From an uncultured Alphaproteobacteria bacterium (GTDB lineage Bacteria > Pseudomonadota > Alphaproteobacteria > Rs-D84), in NCBI GenBank assembly GCA_944389265.1, contig CALXLS010000002.1, positions 113,349-177,348 on the forward strand: a stretch of 64,000 nt of DNA, in the 5' to 3' direction. Positions 41,577 to 50,364 of this stretch are shown piece after piece (position 1 is the first letter of the stretch; each line of letters opens with the position of its first letter). The translations under genes were made by a program, and so were the position numbers. Under the pieces are notes generated by a model. It made no database searches. It was not told where the DNA came from and saw only the letters and a program-made list of their open reading frames with translations.

Positions 41577-43439
41577 ATGTCAAATAACCATAAACAAGCA
41601 ACCGAAGCAAATATAATCAAAACATTGATTGAAGAATTATCAAAAAACTCTGACTTCATTGATGCAATAAAGAATTTAGAACGTCTTATAATATCTTTGG
41701 CACCTTCCATAGTAAACAAAATCACAGAAAACCTTATTACAGAAAGAATAGCCAATCTTTTACCCAGTACTAAAAAAGAAAAACCGACAAGAAAATCAAA
41801 AAAAATAGACTGGTCTACAGTCAAAGATATTGGCTTACGCCAAGCACATAGTTATCGTAACAAAAAAGGTATGCCAATAGAAGACGAACTAAACGAAGAA
41901 TTAGCACGTCGTTTTCCTGGCTATGATAAAGGAACAAAAACTTTTGGTCATAATAAAAAAGTTTCTATAGACTGGTCAAAACTTAAAGATGTTGGGTTAA
42001 GACAGGCATACCTTTATCGCAAGAAAAAAAATTTAATTATCGAAGATGAACTAAACGAAGAATTAGCATGTCGCTTTCCAGGTTATAATAAAGAAACAAA
42101 AACTTTTGGTCATAATAAAAAAGTTTCTATAGACTGGTCAAAACAAAAAGATACAAGTCTTCGTACTCTACACAACAATCTTAAAAAAAGAGGTCTTCCT
42201 ATTGAAGACGGGCTAAACGAAGAACTAGCACGTCGTTTTCCTGGCTATGATAAAGTAACAAAAATTTTTGGTAATGCTAAAAAAGAGCAAAAATCAAAAA
42301 TATTAAAACCTTTAAAAAACTCACAACAAGAAAAACCTAAAACAATAGTAAGAAATAACAATTTAAAACTACCACTATTTTCATATTTAACTAATTCTAA
42401 TAAATATAGTTTATATTTTGATAACGGTAACAATACTGTAAACCTTTTAAAGGCATCCAAAGCACCGTACGAATTATGTCTTTTTGACGAAAAAATTCAA
42501 ATGGCAATTATTCGAAAAAAGACCGATATCAATTCTTATTTGCTATATGTCGTAGATTTAAAGAAAGGTAAAATATTTAGTTCCTTTAAACAAGGGGTTA
42601 AAATCATTCGTTATAATGCAAAAACACATGAAATATTTGTTGCTGCAGAAAAAGCATATTCTTATACGATAATATCTCGTGACAGCACAACACATAAATA
42701 CATGAATATTCCTACATATGCAGAAACAATAAAAGCCGATTCTTTACAGAAAAATACTATACTGGTCAATAAAGACGGTAAAGAAACCACATGTCCTGTA
42801 ATTAAAATATCGGAACAAAAAGACTTAGAAGCACAAAATCAAAAAATAGAAACATTCTTAAATTCTACTTCAAGTGAAAAAATTTCTACTGTCAATAATA
42901 CTACAACAACTTTGGAAATACCTAAGGAAGAAGAACCCACAAAAGAAGAAACAACCGCAGTCCATATTCCTGAACCTAAAGACCAAGAAAACAAAGCTAA
43001 ATCGGAAATAAGTTATACTTCAACAGAAATTAAATATCAGAATTTAGTTGTAAGTGTAAAACAAAACAAAATAACATTTGATGGTATTTATAATGACATT
43101 TTTGTTAACGATAAAAAAATCCTATCAAATCACATCACCACTCAGATTAACTTACTTGGCGAAGATACTATATTAGCCGTACATGGAATTGTTACTGACA
43201 ACAAAAAGTATCCAAAAACACCACAATGGATGATATACGATGCACAACTACAATCACGTGCGCCCAAAATAGAACAAACATTTTCAAAATATTATGTACA
43301 AATAAAAAATGTCACTTTGGCAGGTGATAGTATACGTTTAGATTTAACGAACCGTTCTTCTTGCATGTTAAAAATAGACAGAATGAAAAAAATTGCTGGA
43401 AATAAGCGATTCGTTATCAAAAATGAAAAGACTAAATAA
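41577..43439 (+). CDS. repeat protein of unknown function (three 54-residue repeats)
   Basis: A 620-residue protein without signal peptide. A helical start (1-70) is followed by three tandem 54-residue units (about 77-240) with the core IDWS..KD..LR, Y..KK....IEDELNEELARRFPGY and TKTFGHNKK. The end of unit 1 and unit 2 share an exact 50-base DNA repeat. After a Lys-rich linker, residues 260-390 and 490-610 look beta-rich (YSLYFDNGNN, YLLYVVDLKKGKIFSS), perhaps propeller-like. The units may bind nucleic acid or protein; I do not recognise the family. A shared terminator separates it from clpB. Confidence 0.7.
   Translation: MSNNHKQATEANIIKTLIEELSKNSDFIDAIKNLERLIISLAPSIVNKITENLITERIANLLPSTKKEKPTRKSKKIDWSTVKDIGLRQAHSYRNKKGMPIEDELNEELARRFPGYDKGTKTFGHNKKVSIDWSKLKDVGLRQAYLYRKKKNLIIEDELNEELACRFPGYNKETKTFGHNKKVSIDWSKQKDTSLRTLHNNLKKRGLPIEDGLNEELARRFPGYDKVTKIFGNAKKEQKSKILKPLKNSQQEKPKTIVRNNNLKLPLFSYLTNSNKYSLYFDNGNNTVNLLKASKAPYELCLFDEKIQMAIIRKKTDINSYLLYVVDLKKGKIFSSFKQGVKIIRYNAKTHEIFVAAEKAYSYTIISRDSTTHKYMNIPTYAETIKADSLQKNTILVNKDGKETTCPVIKISEQKDLEAQNQKIETFLNSTSSEKISTVNNTTTTLEIPKEEEPTKEETTAVHIPEPKDQENKAKSEISYTSTEIKYQNLVVSVKQNKITFDGIYNDIFVNDKKILSNHITTQINLLGEDTILAVHGIVTDNKKYPKTPQWMIYDAQLQSRAPKIEQTFSKYYVQIKNVTLAGDSIRLDLTNRSSCMLKIDRMKKIAGNKRFVIKNEKTK
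41933..42144 (+). repeat. tandem 162-base repeat with exact 50-base core
   Basis: Bases 41933-41982 and 42095-42144 are identical over 50 bases and lie 162 bases (54 codons) apart inside the repeat gene. A third, more diverged unit follows. Such identity allows slippage or recombination that would add or remove whole in-frame units. Confidence 0.9.
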
Positions 43440-43470
43440 AAGGCGGGAAACCGCCTTTTATTTTATTTCA
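43438..43470. terminator. bidirectional terminator between repeat protein and clpB
   Basis: AAAAGGCGG-GAAA-CCGCCTTTT hairpin with T run; it can end both convergent transcripts. Confidence 0.9.
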
Positions 43471-43478
43471 TGAAAGTT

Positions 43479-45536
43479 TCATTTTACTGTAAGTTCTTTA
43501 CCATGAACATCGACATAAACGGTACTACCTTCACCGACTGAACCTGACAAAATCAAATCTGCGATTTTATCTTCAACAGCCGAAGTAATCAGGCGCTTTA
43601 ATGGACGCGCACCAAACACAGGGTCATATCCATTATCACCCAACCACTTTATAGCCTTGTCAGAAACTTCCAGACTAATTCTGCGCTCTGCCAAACGCTT
43701 TTCAAGATTGTGCAATTGAATCTTTACGATTCCTGCCATAACATCTTTACCCAGCGGATTAAAGAACACAATTTCATCTATACGGTTTATAAATTCTGGA
43801 CGGAAGTTTTTCTTTACTGCTTCCATATCTGGCAAATTACTTGTCATAATAATTATGGTATTAGTAAAGTTAACTACATGCCCCTGCCCGTCTGTCAAAC
43901 GCCCGTCGTCTAATATTTGCAAGAAAACATTAAACACATCAGGGTTTGCTTTTTCTATTTCGTCAAACAGCAAGACCTGATAAGGACGACGACGAACACT
44001 TTCTGTCAAAACACCGCCCTGTTCATAACCAACATACCCCGGAGGACTACCGATTAAACGTGATACTGAATGAGGTTCCATATATTCACTCATATCAATT
44101 CTGGTCATAGCAGTATCATCATTAAACAGATATTCAGCCAATGCTTTAGCAACTTCTGTTTTACCAACACCTGTAGGTCCTAAGAACATAAAACTACCTG
44201 CTGGTCTATGTGGGTCAGACAGCCCTGCTCTGCTACGACGAATCGCACGCGCAATTACAGTCAGCGCGTGGTCTTGCCCGACAACACGTTTACGTAATTC
44301 GTCTTCTATATTCAGAAGCTTAGACTGTTCTTCAACGCTTAGTTTATCCGCAGGAACACCTGTCCACTTACTTACAACTGCAGCGATATGTTCTGGCAAT
44401 ACAGTTTTATACTCTTTAGATTCCGCATTCATTTTGCGAATATTCTCTTCCAATTCTGGTATTTTACCGTATTGCAATGCAGATGCTTTTTCATAGTCAC
44501 CATTACGCATAGCAGACGCAACCTCTGCCTTTGCGGCATCTAATGCAGCCATAGCATCTGAAAGTCCGCGCATTTTTTCTTGTTCTTTACGCCACTCTGC
44601 GGTCAAGACTTTTGACTTTTCTTCCTCATCCTTGATAAGATTTTCTAAGTCTTTTAGACGTTTTTTAGAATCTTCATCTTTTTCTTTTTTCAAAGCCTGC
44701 TGTTCTATCTTCAGTTGCATCAAGTGCCTATCAATTTCATCTAACTTTTCTGGTTTAGACGCAATTTCAATACGAACACGTGCAGCCGCCTCATCAATTA
44801 AGTCAATTGCTTTATCGGGCAAGAATCTATCTGTGATATAACGATTAGACAAGCGAACTGCAGCAACCAGCGCAGAATCAGAAATTCTAACTCCATGATG
44901 ACCTTCATACTTTTCTTTCAAACCACGCAAGATAGAAATAGTATCATCAACAGTTGGTTCATCAACGTATACAGGTTGGAAACGACGAGCCAGCGCAGGG
45001 TCTTTTTCAATATATTGGCGATACTCATCCAAAGTAGTTGCACCAAGGCAGTGTAATTCACCACGAGCCAACATAGGCTTTAACAAATTACCTGCATCCA
45101 TAGAGCCTTCACCCTTACCGGCACCAACCAAAGTATGCAATTCGTCGATGAACAAAATTATCTGTCCATCAGAATCTTTTACTGCTTTTAGTATCGCTTT
45201 AAAACGCCCTTCAAATTGTCCACGGAACATGGCACCTGCCATCAAAGCCCCCATATCCAAAGACAATAATTTTTTCTTTAACAAATTTTCTGGAACATCA
45301 CCTGAAACAATTCGTTCTGCCAGTCCTTCAACAATTGCTGTCTTACCAACACCTGGATTACCAATCAGCACAGGATTATTTTTTGTACGGCGTGACAGAA
45401 CTTGTATAGTACGACGAATTTCATCTTCACGACCTATAACAGGGTCTAATTTACCATCTGCGGCTAATTTCGTAAAATCAGTGGTATATTTAGCAATTGC
45501 CTGTTCTGGTGTTTCTTGCATTTCTTCTGGATTCAT
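43479..45536 (-). CDS. clpB: ClpB disaggregase lacking the N-terminal domain
   Basis: Hexameric AAA+ chaperone that works with DnaK to dissolve protein aggregates. The protein is 685 residues, about 170 shorter than usual, because the substrate-binding Clp_N domain is absent: the chain opens with a short [13 protein letters not shown] and enters the first AAA+ domain directly (Walker [14 protein letters not shown] near 60, Walker B ILFIDELH). The coiled-coil middle domain (about 260-380) is complete and the second AAA+ domain has [13 protein letters not shown] and [10 protein letters not shown]. The ATG at 45536 follows a perfect AAGGAGG, so the short form is the real product, not a misplaced start. 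Confidence 0.93.
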   Translation of the reverse strand: MNPEEMQETPEQAIAKYTTDFTKLAADGKLDPVIGREDEIRRTIQVLSRRTKNNPVLIGNPGVGKTAIVEGLAERIVSGDVPENLLKKKLLSLDMGALMAGAMFRGQFEGRFKAILKAVKDSDGQIILFIDELHTLVGAGKGEGSMDAGNLLKPMLARGELHCLGATTLDEYRQYIEKDPALARRFQPVYVDEPTVDDTISILRGLKEKYEGHHGVRISDSALVAAVRLSNRYITDRFLPDKAIDLIDEAAARVRIEIASKPEKLDEIDRHLMQLKIEQQALKKEKDEDSKKRLKDLENLIKDEEEKSKVLTAEWRKEQEKMRGLSDAMAALDAAKAEVASAMRNGDYEKASALQYGKIPELEENIRKMNAESKEYKTVLPEHIAAVVSKWTGVPADKLSVEEQSKLLNIEDELRKRVVGQDHALTVIARAIRRSRAGLSDPHRPAGSFMFLGPTGVGKTEVAKALAEYLFNDDTAMTRIDMSEYMEPHSVSRLIGSPPGYVGYEQGGVLTESVRRRPYQVLLFDEIEKANPDVFNVFLQILDDGRLTDGQGHVVNFTNTIIIMTSNLPDMEAVKKNFRPEFINRIDEIVFFNPLGKDVMAGIVKIQLHNLEKRLAERRISLEVSDKAIKWLGDNGYDPVFGARPLKRLITSAVEDKIADLILSGSVGEGSTVYVDVHGKELTVK

Positions 45537-45668
45537 AAAAAATCCTCCTTTATTTTCTCTTATATATAGTAGCATTTTTTAATCTTTCAAGGTATGGGAA
45601 TCAAAACAAAAAGCGTATTGAACGTACACATTTTTTATATTATTCTTATAAAAAACAGAGGCATAAAA

Positions 45669-47108
45669 ATGACAGATTTTTCCCAAAAAGATATAAATCA
45701 GATAACTTCACATGGCTTGACAGTTGAAGAAATAAATCGCCAACTAAATGATTTTCGTAATGGGTTTCCCTATGCAAATATAATCGCACCTGCCAGCATA
45801 ACAAATGGGATATTTGTGCTTAATGAAGATAGCCTCAAAAAATATATCGAAAAATACGACGAATATAGAAAAAATCATAAAGTAGTAAAGTTTGTACCAG
45901 CATCTGGTGCTGCAACAAGAATGTTTAAAGACTTATTTGAATTTTTATCCGACGGGAATAAAAACTCTGTCACAGAAAAAGTATTAAATAACATAGATAA
46001 ATTTGCTTTTTATGATGATTTGAAACAGTTCTTACCGGACACACCGACAGAAGAAAATATTATTTCTTGTATATTAACTGATGCTGGATTGAATTATGGT
46101 AAATTACCAAAGGGCTTAATAGCATTTCATAAATATACAAATTATAGTCGAACCGCACTAGAAGAACACTTGGTAGAGGGCGCCCAATACGCAACATGTG
46201 CGAACAAAGTAAATATACATTTTACCGTATCACCAGAACACATACACGGATTTAAAGCATTACTTACACGTGTTCTGCCTGAATATGAATATAAGTACGG
46301 TGTAAAATATGAAATCGAAATGTCACAGCAAAAAAGTTCTACGGACACAATTGCTGCGACACTCGATAATGAACCGTTTAGAGACCCAGAAGGCAACTTA
46401 CTATTTCGCCCATCAGGTCATGGCGCATTGATAGAGAACTTAAATGAAATCGATGCAGATATAATCTTTGTAAAAAATATAGACAATGTTTGTACTGACA
46501 AATATCGCACTGATACTATTGAATACAAAAAAGCACTAGCAGGAAAACTAATAGAAATTCAAGAAAAAGTATTTAATTATATAAACGATATAGACTCTAC
46601 TAACTTAGACGAAATTAAAAAATTTATTGAAACAGAACTTTTTGTAAAAGTTCCGACAGATATATCCAAGGCAGGAATCTTAGAAATATTAAATCGCCCT
46701 ATAAGAGTATGCGGTGTTGTTCGCAACATAGGTGCACCTGGTGGCGGCCCATTCTGGGTAAAAGACAACAATGGACTAGAAACACTACAAATTGTAGAAT
46801 CCAGTCAAATATCGCCTGACAATAGAGATATTATGAATTCTGCGTCGCACTTTAATCCAGTTGATTTAGTATGCGGCATAAAGAATATAAAAGGCGAAAA
46901 GTTTGACCTAACAAAATATATAGACAAAACCACAGGTTTTATATCAGAAAAATCATATAATGGTCAGGTATTAAAAGCCATGGAACGCCCAGGTTTATGG
47001 AACGGAGCCATGGCGAAATGGAACACAATTTTTGTTGAAGTTCCCATAACAACATTTACGCCAGTAAAAGTTGTATCTGATTTATTAAGTACGGCACATT
47101 GTAATTAA
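45669..47108 (+). CDS. DUF4301-like protein
   Basis: A 479-residue cytoplasmic protein. The segment VVKFVPASGAATRMFKDLF (about residue 60) resembles a nucleotide-binding loop of the nucleotidyltransferase kind; other notable blocks are FRPSGHGALIENLNEIDADIIFVKNIDN and VCGVVRNIGAPGGGPFWV. I recognise this as the DUF4301 type, which I associate mainly with Bacteroidota; the activity is not known. The ATG at 45669 has AGAGG upstream; the frame can be extended to 45594 without support. Divergent from clpB. Confidence 0.72.
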   Translation: MTDFSQKDINQITSHGLTVEEINRQLNDFRNGFPYANIIAPASITNGIFVLNEDSLKKYIEKYDEYRKNHKVVKFVPASGAATRMFKDLFEFLSDGNKNSVTEKVLNNIDKFAFYDDLKQFLPDTPTEENIISCILTDAGLNYGKLPKGLIAFHKYTNYSRTALEEHLVEGAQYATCANKVNIHFTVSPEHIHGFKALLTRVLPEYEYKYGVKYEIEMSQQKSSTDTIAATLDNEPFRDPEGNLLFRPSGHGALIENLNEIDADIIFVKNIDNVCTDKYRTDTIEYKKALAGKLIEIQEKVFNYINDIDSTNLDEIKKFIETELFVKVPTDISKAGILEILNRPIRVCGVVRNIGAPGGGPFWVKDNNGLETLQIVESSQISPDNRDIMNSASHFNPVDLVCGIKNIKGEKFDLTKYIDKTTGFISEKSYNGQVLKAMERPGLWNGAMAKWNTIFVEVPITTFTPVKVVSDLLSTAHCN

Positions 47109-47131
47109 GCAAGAAAAAGTAAAAACAATGC

Positions 47132-47158
47132 TTGACTTTTCTTGTTTTTTATTATAAA
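47132..47158 (+). promoter_or_regulatory. promoter of rpmB
   Basis: TTGACT (47132-47137) with TATAAA at 47153-47158 (15-base spacer) or TAAATT at 47155-47160 (17-base spacer), about 30 bases before the rpmB ATG. Confidence 0.6.
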
Positions 47159-47187
47159 TTATGCCCCAGTTATAAAGGATTATTATT

Positions 47188-47562
47188 ATGCCACGTGTAT
47201 GTAAAGTTACAGGTAAGAAAACAGAAGTTGGGATGAACGTATCTCACTCTATGCGTCATACAAAACGTACATTCTTGCCAAATTTGCAAAAATTAAAGTT
47301 TCACAGCGATATTTTAAATCGTGATTTCTCATTACGCATTTCAACAGCGGGCTTGCGTACATTGACAAAGCATGGCGGTTTGGATGCATATGTTATGTCA
47401 AAACCAGTATCACGCTTGACAGACGAAATGGCAGCGATAAAGAAAGCGATTGAAAAGAAAAATGGCAAGGCAGAAAAACCAGCAAAAAAACCTGCACACA
47501 AGGCAACTCGCAGTGCACGTTTGGTAAAGAAAGTCGAAGCCAAGAAAGCGGCTGCGAAATAA
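47188..47562 (+). CDS. rpmB: 50S ribosomal protein L28 with basic C-terminal extension
   Basis: Large-subunit ribosomal protein. Residues 1-85 give the L28 fold with MPRVCKVTGKKTEVGMNVSH and RTFLPNLQKLKF. The total of 124 residues exceeds the common 78-100 because of a Lys/Ala-rich tail after residue 90 (KPAKKPAHKATRSARLVKK), as in some Alphaproteobacteria. AAAGGA precedes the ATG. A tRNA-Leu gene follows after 18 bases and is probably on the same transcript, ending at the hairpin 47676-47700. Confidence 0.95.
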   Translation: MPRVCKVTGKKTEVGMNVSHSMRHTKRTFLPNLQKLKFHSDILNRDFSLRISTAGLRTLTKHGGLDAYVMSKPVSRLTDEMAAIKKAIEKKNGKAEKPAKKPAHKATRSARLVKKVEAKKAAAK

Positions 47563-47580
47563 TCACGCAGTTTACGTTTT

Positions 47581-47665
47581 GGCCCCGTGGCGGAATTGGT
47601 AGACGCGCTTGACTCAAAATCAAGTTCTGCAAGGAGTGTCGGTTCGAGTCCGACCAGGGCCACCA
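47581..47665 (+). tRNA. tRNA-Leu, anticodon CAA
   Basis: An 85-base class II tRNA with CCA encoded. The anticodon stem CTTGA/TCAAG encloses CTCAAAA with CAA at 34-36; the T arm is GTCGG-TTCGAGT-CCGAC; the discriminator is A. The acceptor stem GGCCCCG/CAGGGCC has one C-A mismatch at pair 6-67. Reads UUG codons. Confidence 0.93.
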
Positions 47666-47821
47666 GAAATAAAAATATCCCCATCTGGGGATGTTTTTTA
47701 TCCTGTCGGACGAGAACCGTCGGTTCGAAACGATAGTTGGTGAAAACAAGCTATGCGAAGTTTGAACCTTACGAGTTGGCGAGCCCGCGAGCAATCCGAC
47801 CAGGGCCACCAGAAATAAAAT
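47649..47821 (+). repeat. direct repeat of the tRNA-Leu 3' end
   Basis: The 26 bases at 47649-47674 (T-stem end, acceptor, CCA and GAAATAAAA) recur exactly at 47796-47821, and both copies are followed by a similar TATCCC terminator hairpin. A further 10 bases of the T arm (GTCGGTTCGA) recur at 47719-47728. The second copy has no matching 5' half, so it is a tRNA fragment, not a gene. Confidence 0.85.
47676..47700 (+). terminator. Rho-independent terminator after tRNA-Leu
   Basis: ATCCCC-ATCT-GGGGAT stem followed by GTTTTTTA, eleven bases after the tRNA. Confidence 0.85.
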
Positions 47822-47850
47822 ATCCCGCAAAGGGATATTTTTATATTTTG
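47820..47850 (+). terminator. Rho-independent terminator after the tRNA fragment
   Basis: ATATCCC-GCAAA-GGGATAT stem followed by TTTTTATATTTT. It stands to the tRNA fragment as the previous terminator stands to the true tRNA, so it was part of the duplicated block. Confidence 0.75.
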
Positions 47851-47863
47851 CGCTATAAGCATA

Positions 47864-47900
47864 AAAAAAACACCCGCAACAATGCGGGTGTTTTTCTTTT
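47864..47900 (-). terminator. Rho-independent terminator of clpX
   Basis: ACACCCGC / GCGGGTGT stem with AACAAT loop; on the minus strand it ends in a T run. Just after the clpX stop. Confidence 0.9.
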
Positions 47901-47906
47901 TCATAT

Positions 47907-49193
47907 TTAAGCGGCTTTTTTACTTTCTTTTTTATTTTCTTTTAATATTTCTATGGGTTGCTTCTTCCCCAACACAACATTTTTATCTATCACAATTTCT
48001 GCCAAATCATCCTTTTCAGGAGCCTCAAACATAGGTTGCAACAGTAATTTTTCTAGTATGCTACGCAATCCACGTGCACCTGTCTTGCGTGCAACTGCCA
48101 TTTTGGCAATTTCACGTAACCCATCATCTGTGATAGTCAATTTAACACCATCTAATTCCAACATAGCCGCAAACTGCTTTACAACAGCATTTTTAGGTTC
48201 CGTTAAAATCTTTACCAACGCATCTTCATCCAAATCTTTCAGCGTTGTTATAATCGGTAAACGTCCAACTAATTCTGGGATAATACCGAATTTAACTAAA
48301 TCTTCTGGTTGAACATCCGCCAAATTATTTTTTGATTCGCGTTCTTTTTTAGATTCAACATGCGCACCGAACCCAATTCCTGCACGTTCATTCGTACGAG
48401 AACCGATTATCTTATTCAAACCGTCAAATGCCCCGCCACAGATAAACAAAATCTTGCTGGTATCCAGTTGAACAGTTGCTTCCCCTGGGTGCTTGCGCCC
48501 CGCACCACCAGCCGGGACATTAGCGACAGTACCTTCTATCAACTTTAATAACGCCTGTTGCACCCCTTCACCAGAAACATCACGTGTAAGTGACGGATTT
48601 TCAGATTTTCTTGAAATCTTATCAATTTCATCGATATAGATAATTCCACGGCTAGCGCGTTCCACATCAAAATTAGCATTCTGCAAAAGACGCGTTAAAA
48701 CGCTTTCTACATCATCGCCAACATAACCCGCTTCTGTCAAAGTTGTTGCGTCAGCAATTGCAAAAGGCACATCTAGTATCCGAGCCAATGTCTGAGCAAA
48801 TAAGGTTTTTCCCGTACCAGTTGACCCAATCAACAAAACATTAGATTTCTGAATTTCAACTTTTGATGTAGCCGCAACACTATGGCGTTTATAATGATTA
48901 TAAACCGCAACAGACAGCGTACGCTTTGCATCATCTTGTCCGATGATATATTCATTCAAAAAGTTATAAATCTGACGCGGTGTAGGTAATTTAGCAGAAT
49001 CTTTATCAAGTTCTGCCCGCCCATCATCTGCCATAATGTCATTACATAAATTGATACACTCGTCACAGATACAAACATTACGACCACTGACTAATTTTTT
49101 TACTTCATAAACTGCTTTTCCACAAAAACTACAAAACTGGGGATTATTCCCGTTTTTTTGTTCTTCTGCAGATTTAATTTTATCGTCGCTCAT
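47907..49193 (-). CDS. clpX: ClpX, ATPase subunit of the ClpXP protease
   Basis: AAA+ unfoldase that feeds substrates to ClpP. The 428-residue protein begins with the zinc-binding domain (CSFCGKAV near residue 21 and [10 protein letters not shown] near 42), then Walker [13 protein letters not shown] near 128, Walker [12 protein letters not shown], sensor and the pore loop region GYVGDD. The LIGF-type loop that docks on ClpP is replaced by a segment around ARAGIGFGA, with IGF preserved (GIGF). It is 30 bases downstream of clpP in the usual order. No lon gene follows in this window. Confidence 0.97.
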   Translation of the reverse strand: MSDDKIKSAEEQKNGNNPQFCSFCGKAVYEVKKLVSGRNVCICDECINLCNDIMADDGRAELDKDSAKLPTPRQIYNFLNEYIIGQDDAKRTLSVAVYNHYKRHSVAATSKVEIQKSNVLLIGSTGTGKTLFAQTLARILDVPFAIADATTLTEAGYVGDDVESVLTRLLQNANFDVERASRGIIYIDEIDKISRKSENPSLTRDVSGEGVQQALLKLIEGTVANVPAGGAGRKHPGEATVQLDTSKILFICGGAFDGLNKIIGSRTNERAGIGFGAHVESKKERESKNNLADVQPEDLVKFGIIPELVGRLPIITTLKDLDEDALVKILTEPKNAVVKQFAAMLELDGVKLTITDDGLREIAKMAVARKTGARGLRSILEKLLLQPMFEAPEKDDLAEIVIDKNVVLGKKQPIEILKENKKESKKAA

Positions 49194-49223
49194 ATCCCCT
49201 TCCTCAAACTTATTCGGATAAAA

Positions 49224-49805
49224 TTATTTTCTTTTCAGAACGCCGTCAATCAAGCCGAAATCTTTGGCTTCATCTGGATTCATCCAGTTATCACGTTCCA
49301 TTGCATCAAATAATTCTTTTTCTTTACGCCCTGTAAACGCGGCCATTTGCTTAATCAAAGTCTTTTTATTTTTCTGATATTGCGCCATCCGAATTTCCAT
49401 ATCGGTAATTTGCCCTTCGGCACCCGCCAAAGGCTGATGGATCATTATCTGAGTATTAGGTAAAACAAAACGTTTACCCTTTTCACCAGCGGCCAGCAAA
49501 ACAGAGCCCATAGAAGCAACCAATCCCATACCAATAGTTGATACAGGTGCTTTGATATATTGCATAGTATCCATAATCGCCCAACCTGCTGAAACATCAC
49601 CACCAGGCGAGTTTATATAAACAGAAATTTCTGCATTTGGATTTTCAGACTCCAAGAATAACAATTGCGCAACCACAGAATTCGCCATAGTAGGTTCAAT
49701 CTGTCCATTTATCATAACAATACGATCACGTAATAATCTTGAATAAATATCAAAAGAACGTTCACCACGTGGTGATTCCTCTATAACCATAGGAATTAAA
49801 GCCAT
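49224..49805 (-). CDS. clpP: ClpP, proteolytic subunit
   Basis: Barrel-forming serine protease. The 193-residue protein has the catalytic Ser in [14 protein letters not shown] near residue 96, His in [11 protein letters not shown] near 121, and an Asp in the MERDNWM region near 170. The N-terminal [24 protein letters not shown] segment ([17 protein letters not shown]) is typical. AAGGATT precedes the ATG. Trigger factor (tig), often upstream, is replaced here by an unrelated small gene on the other strand. Confidence 0.97.
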   Translation of the reverse strand: MALIPMVIEESPRGERSFDIYSRLLRDRIVMINGQIEPTMANSVVAQLLFLESENPNAEISVYINSPGGDVSAGWAIMDTMQYIKAPVSTIGMGLVASMGSVLLAAGEKGKRFVLPNTQIMIHQPLAGAEGQITDMEIRMAQYQKNKKTLIKQMAAFTGRKEKELFDAMERDNWMNPDEAKDFGLIDGVLKRK

Positions 49806-49925
49806 AACATAATCCTTACTTTTTTATACATAAAACTATATCATACAAAAACCCGATTCGCGAATTTATCATATATATAAGTACAAAAACAAAAAATACA
49901 AGCAAAACAAAAAAATTGACAAATT

Positions 49926-49960
49926 AGTATCGTTGTATAATATAGTTTTACTATTTAAAA
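49926..49960 (+). promoter_or_regulatory. promoter region of the small coiled-coil gene
   Basis: TTGACA (49916-49921) is followed after 14-16 bases by TATAAT/TAATAT (49936-49943). The gene has its own AAGGAA site, so this mRNA has an ordinary leader. Confidence 0.5.
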
Positions 49961-49968
49961 GGAATTTT

Positions 49969-50313
49969 ATGAAAAAAGAATACACAATAAGCACATATCT
50001 TTTAGAGTCACAGCGATTAAAGAACGAAATACGTCAAACAGAAGAATATATAGACTCTTTCATTGAAATGCATCCGAAAAAAACAAAAGTTTTAAAATTT
50101 CTTGATGAAAGAAAAATGACTTTTATTCAAAGAATTTTGCTTTTAACGAAAGACTTTAAAATCGCGAAGCATTTATTAAATGCACAAGAACAGAAAACAA
50201 TGCTGGAAGAAGAATACGAAAAGAATCAAGAAATGCTTTTACTATACGCAAAAAAGATACAAGAAATAGAAAAAGCACACGAACTTTCCAGACGAATGAT
50301 AAAAAACAAATAA
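49969..50313 (+). CDS. small coiled-coil protein
   Basis: A 114-residue cytoplasmic protein, charged and almost entirely helical. Two heptad-rich stretches (LLESQRLKNEIRQTEEYID and EQKTMLEEEYEKNQEMLL) suggest a coiled coil with a basic hinge in the middle. No enzyme motif, signal peptide or known family. The ATG at 49969 follows AAAAGGAA. It is a monocistronic gene between divergent clpP and convergent ccrM, closed by its own terminator. Confidence 0.7.
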   Translation: MKKEYTISTYLLESQRLKNEIRQTEEYIDSFIEMHPKKTKVLKFLDERKMTFIQRILLLTKDFKIAKHLLNAQEQKTMLEEEYEKNQEMLLLYAKKIQEIEKAHELSRRMIKNK

Positions 50314-50314
50314 T

Positions 50315-50341
50315 GAATCCCGCCAAACGCGGGATTTTTGT
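50315..50341 (+). terminator. Rho-independent terminator of the small coiled-coil gene
   Basis: ATCCCGC-CAAAC-GCGGGAT stem followed by TTTTTG, within four bases of the stop codon. Confidence 0.9.
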
Positions 50342-50364
50342 TCAACAGTTTTAACGAAAAATTT

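Noticed and set aside
41933..42144. CRISPR-like spaced repeat
   Set aside because: Only two exact copies, 162 bases apart and in frame inside a protein repeat; no array of short spacers.
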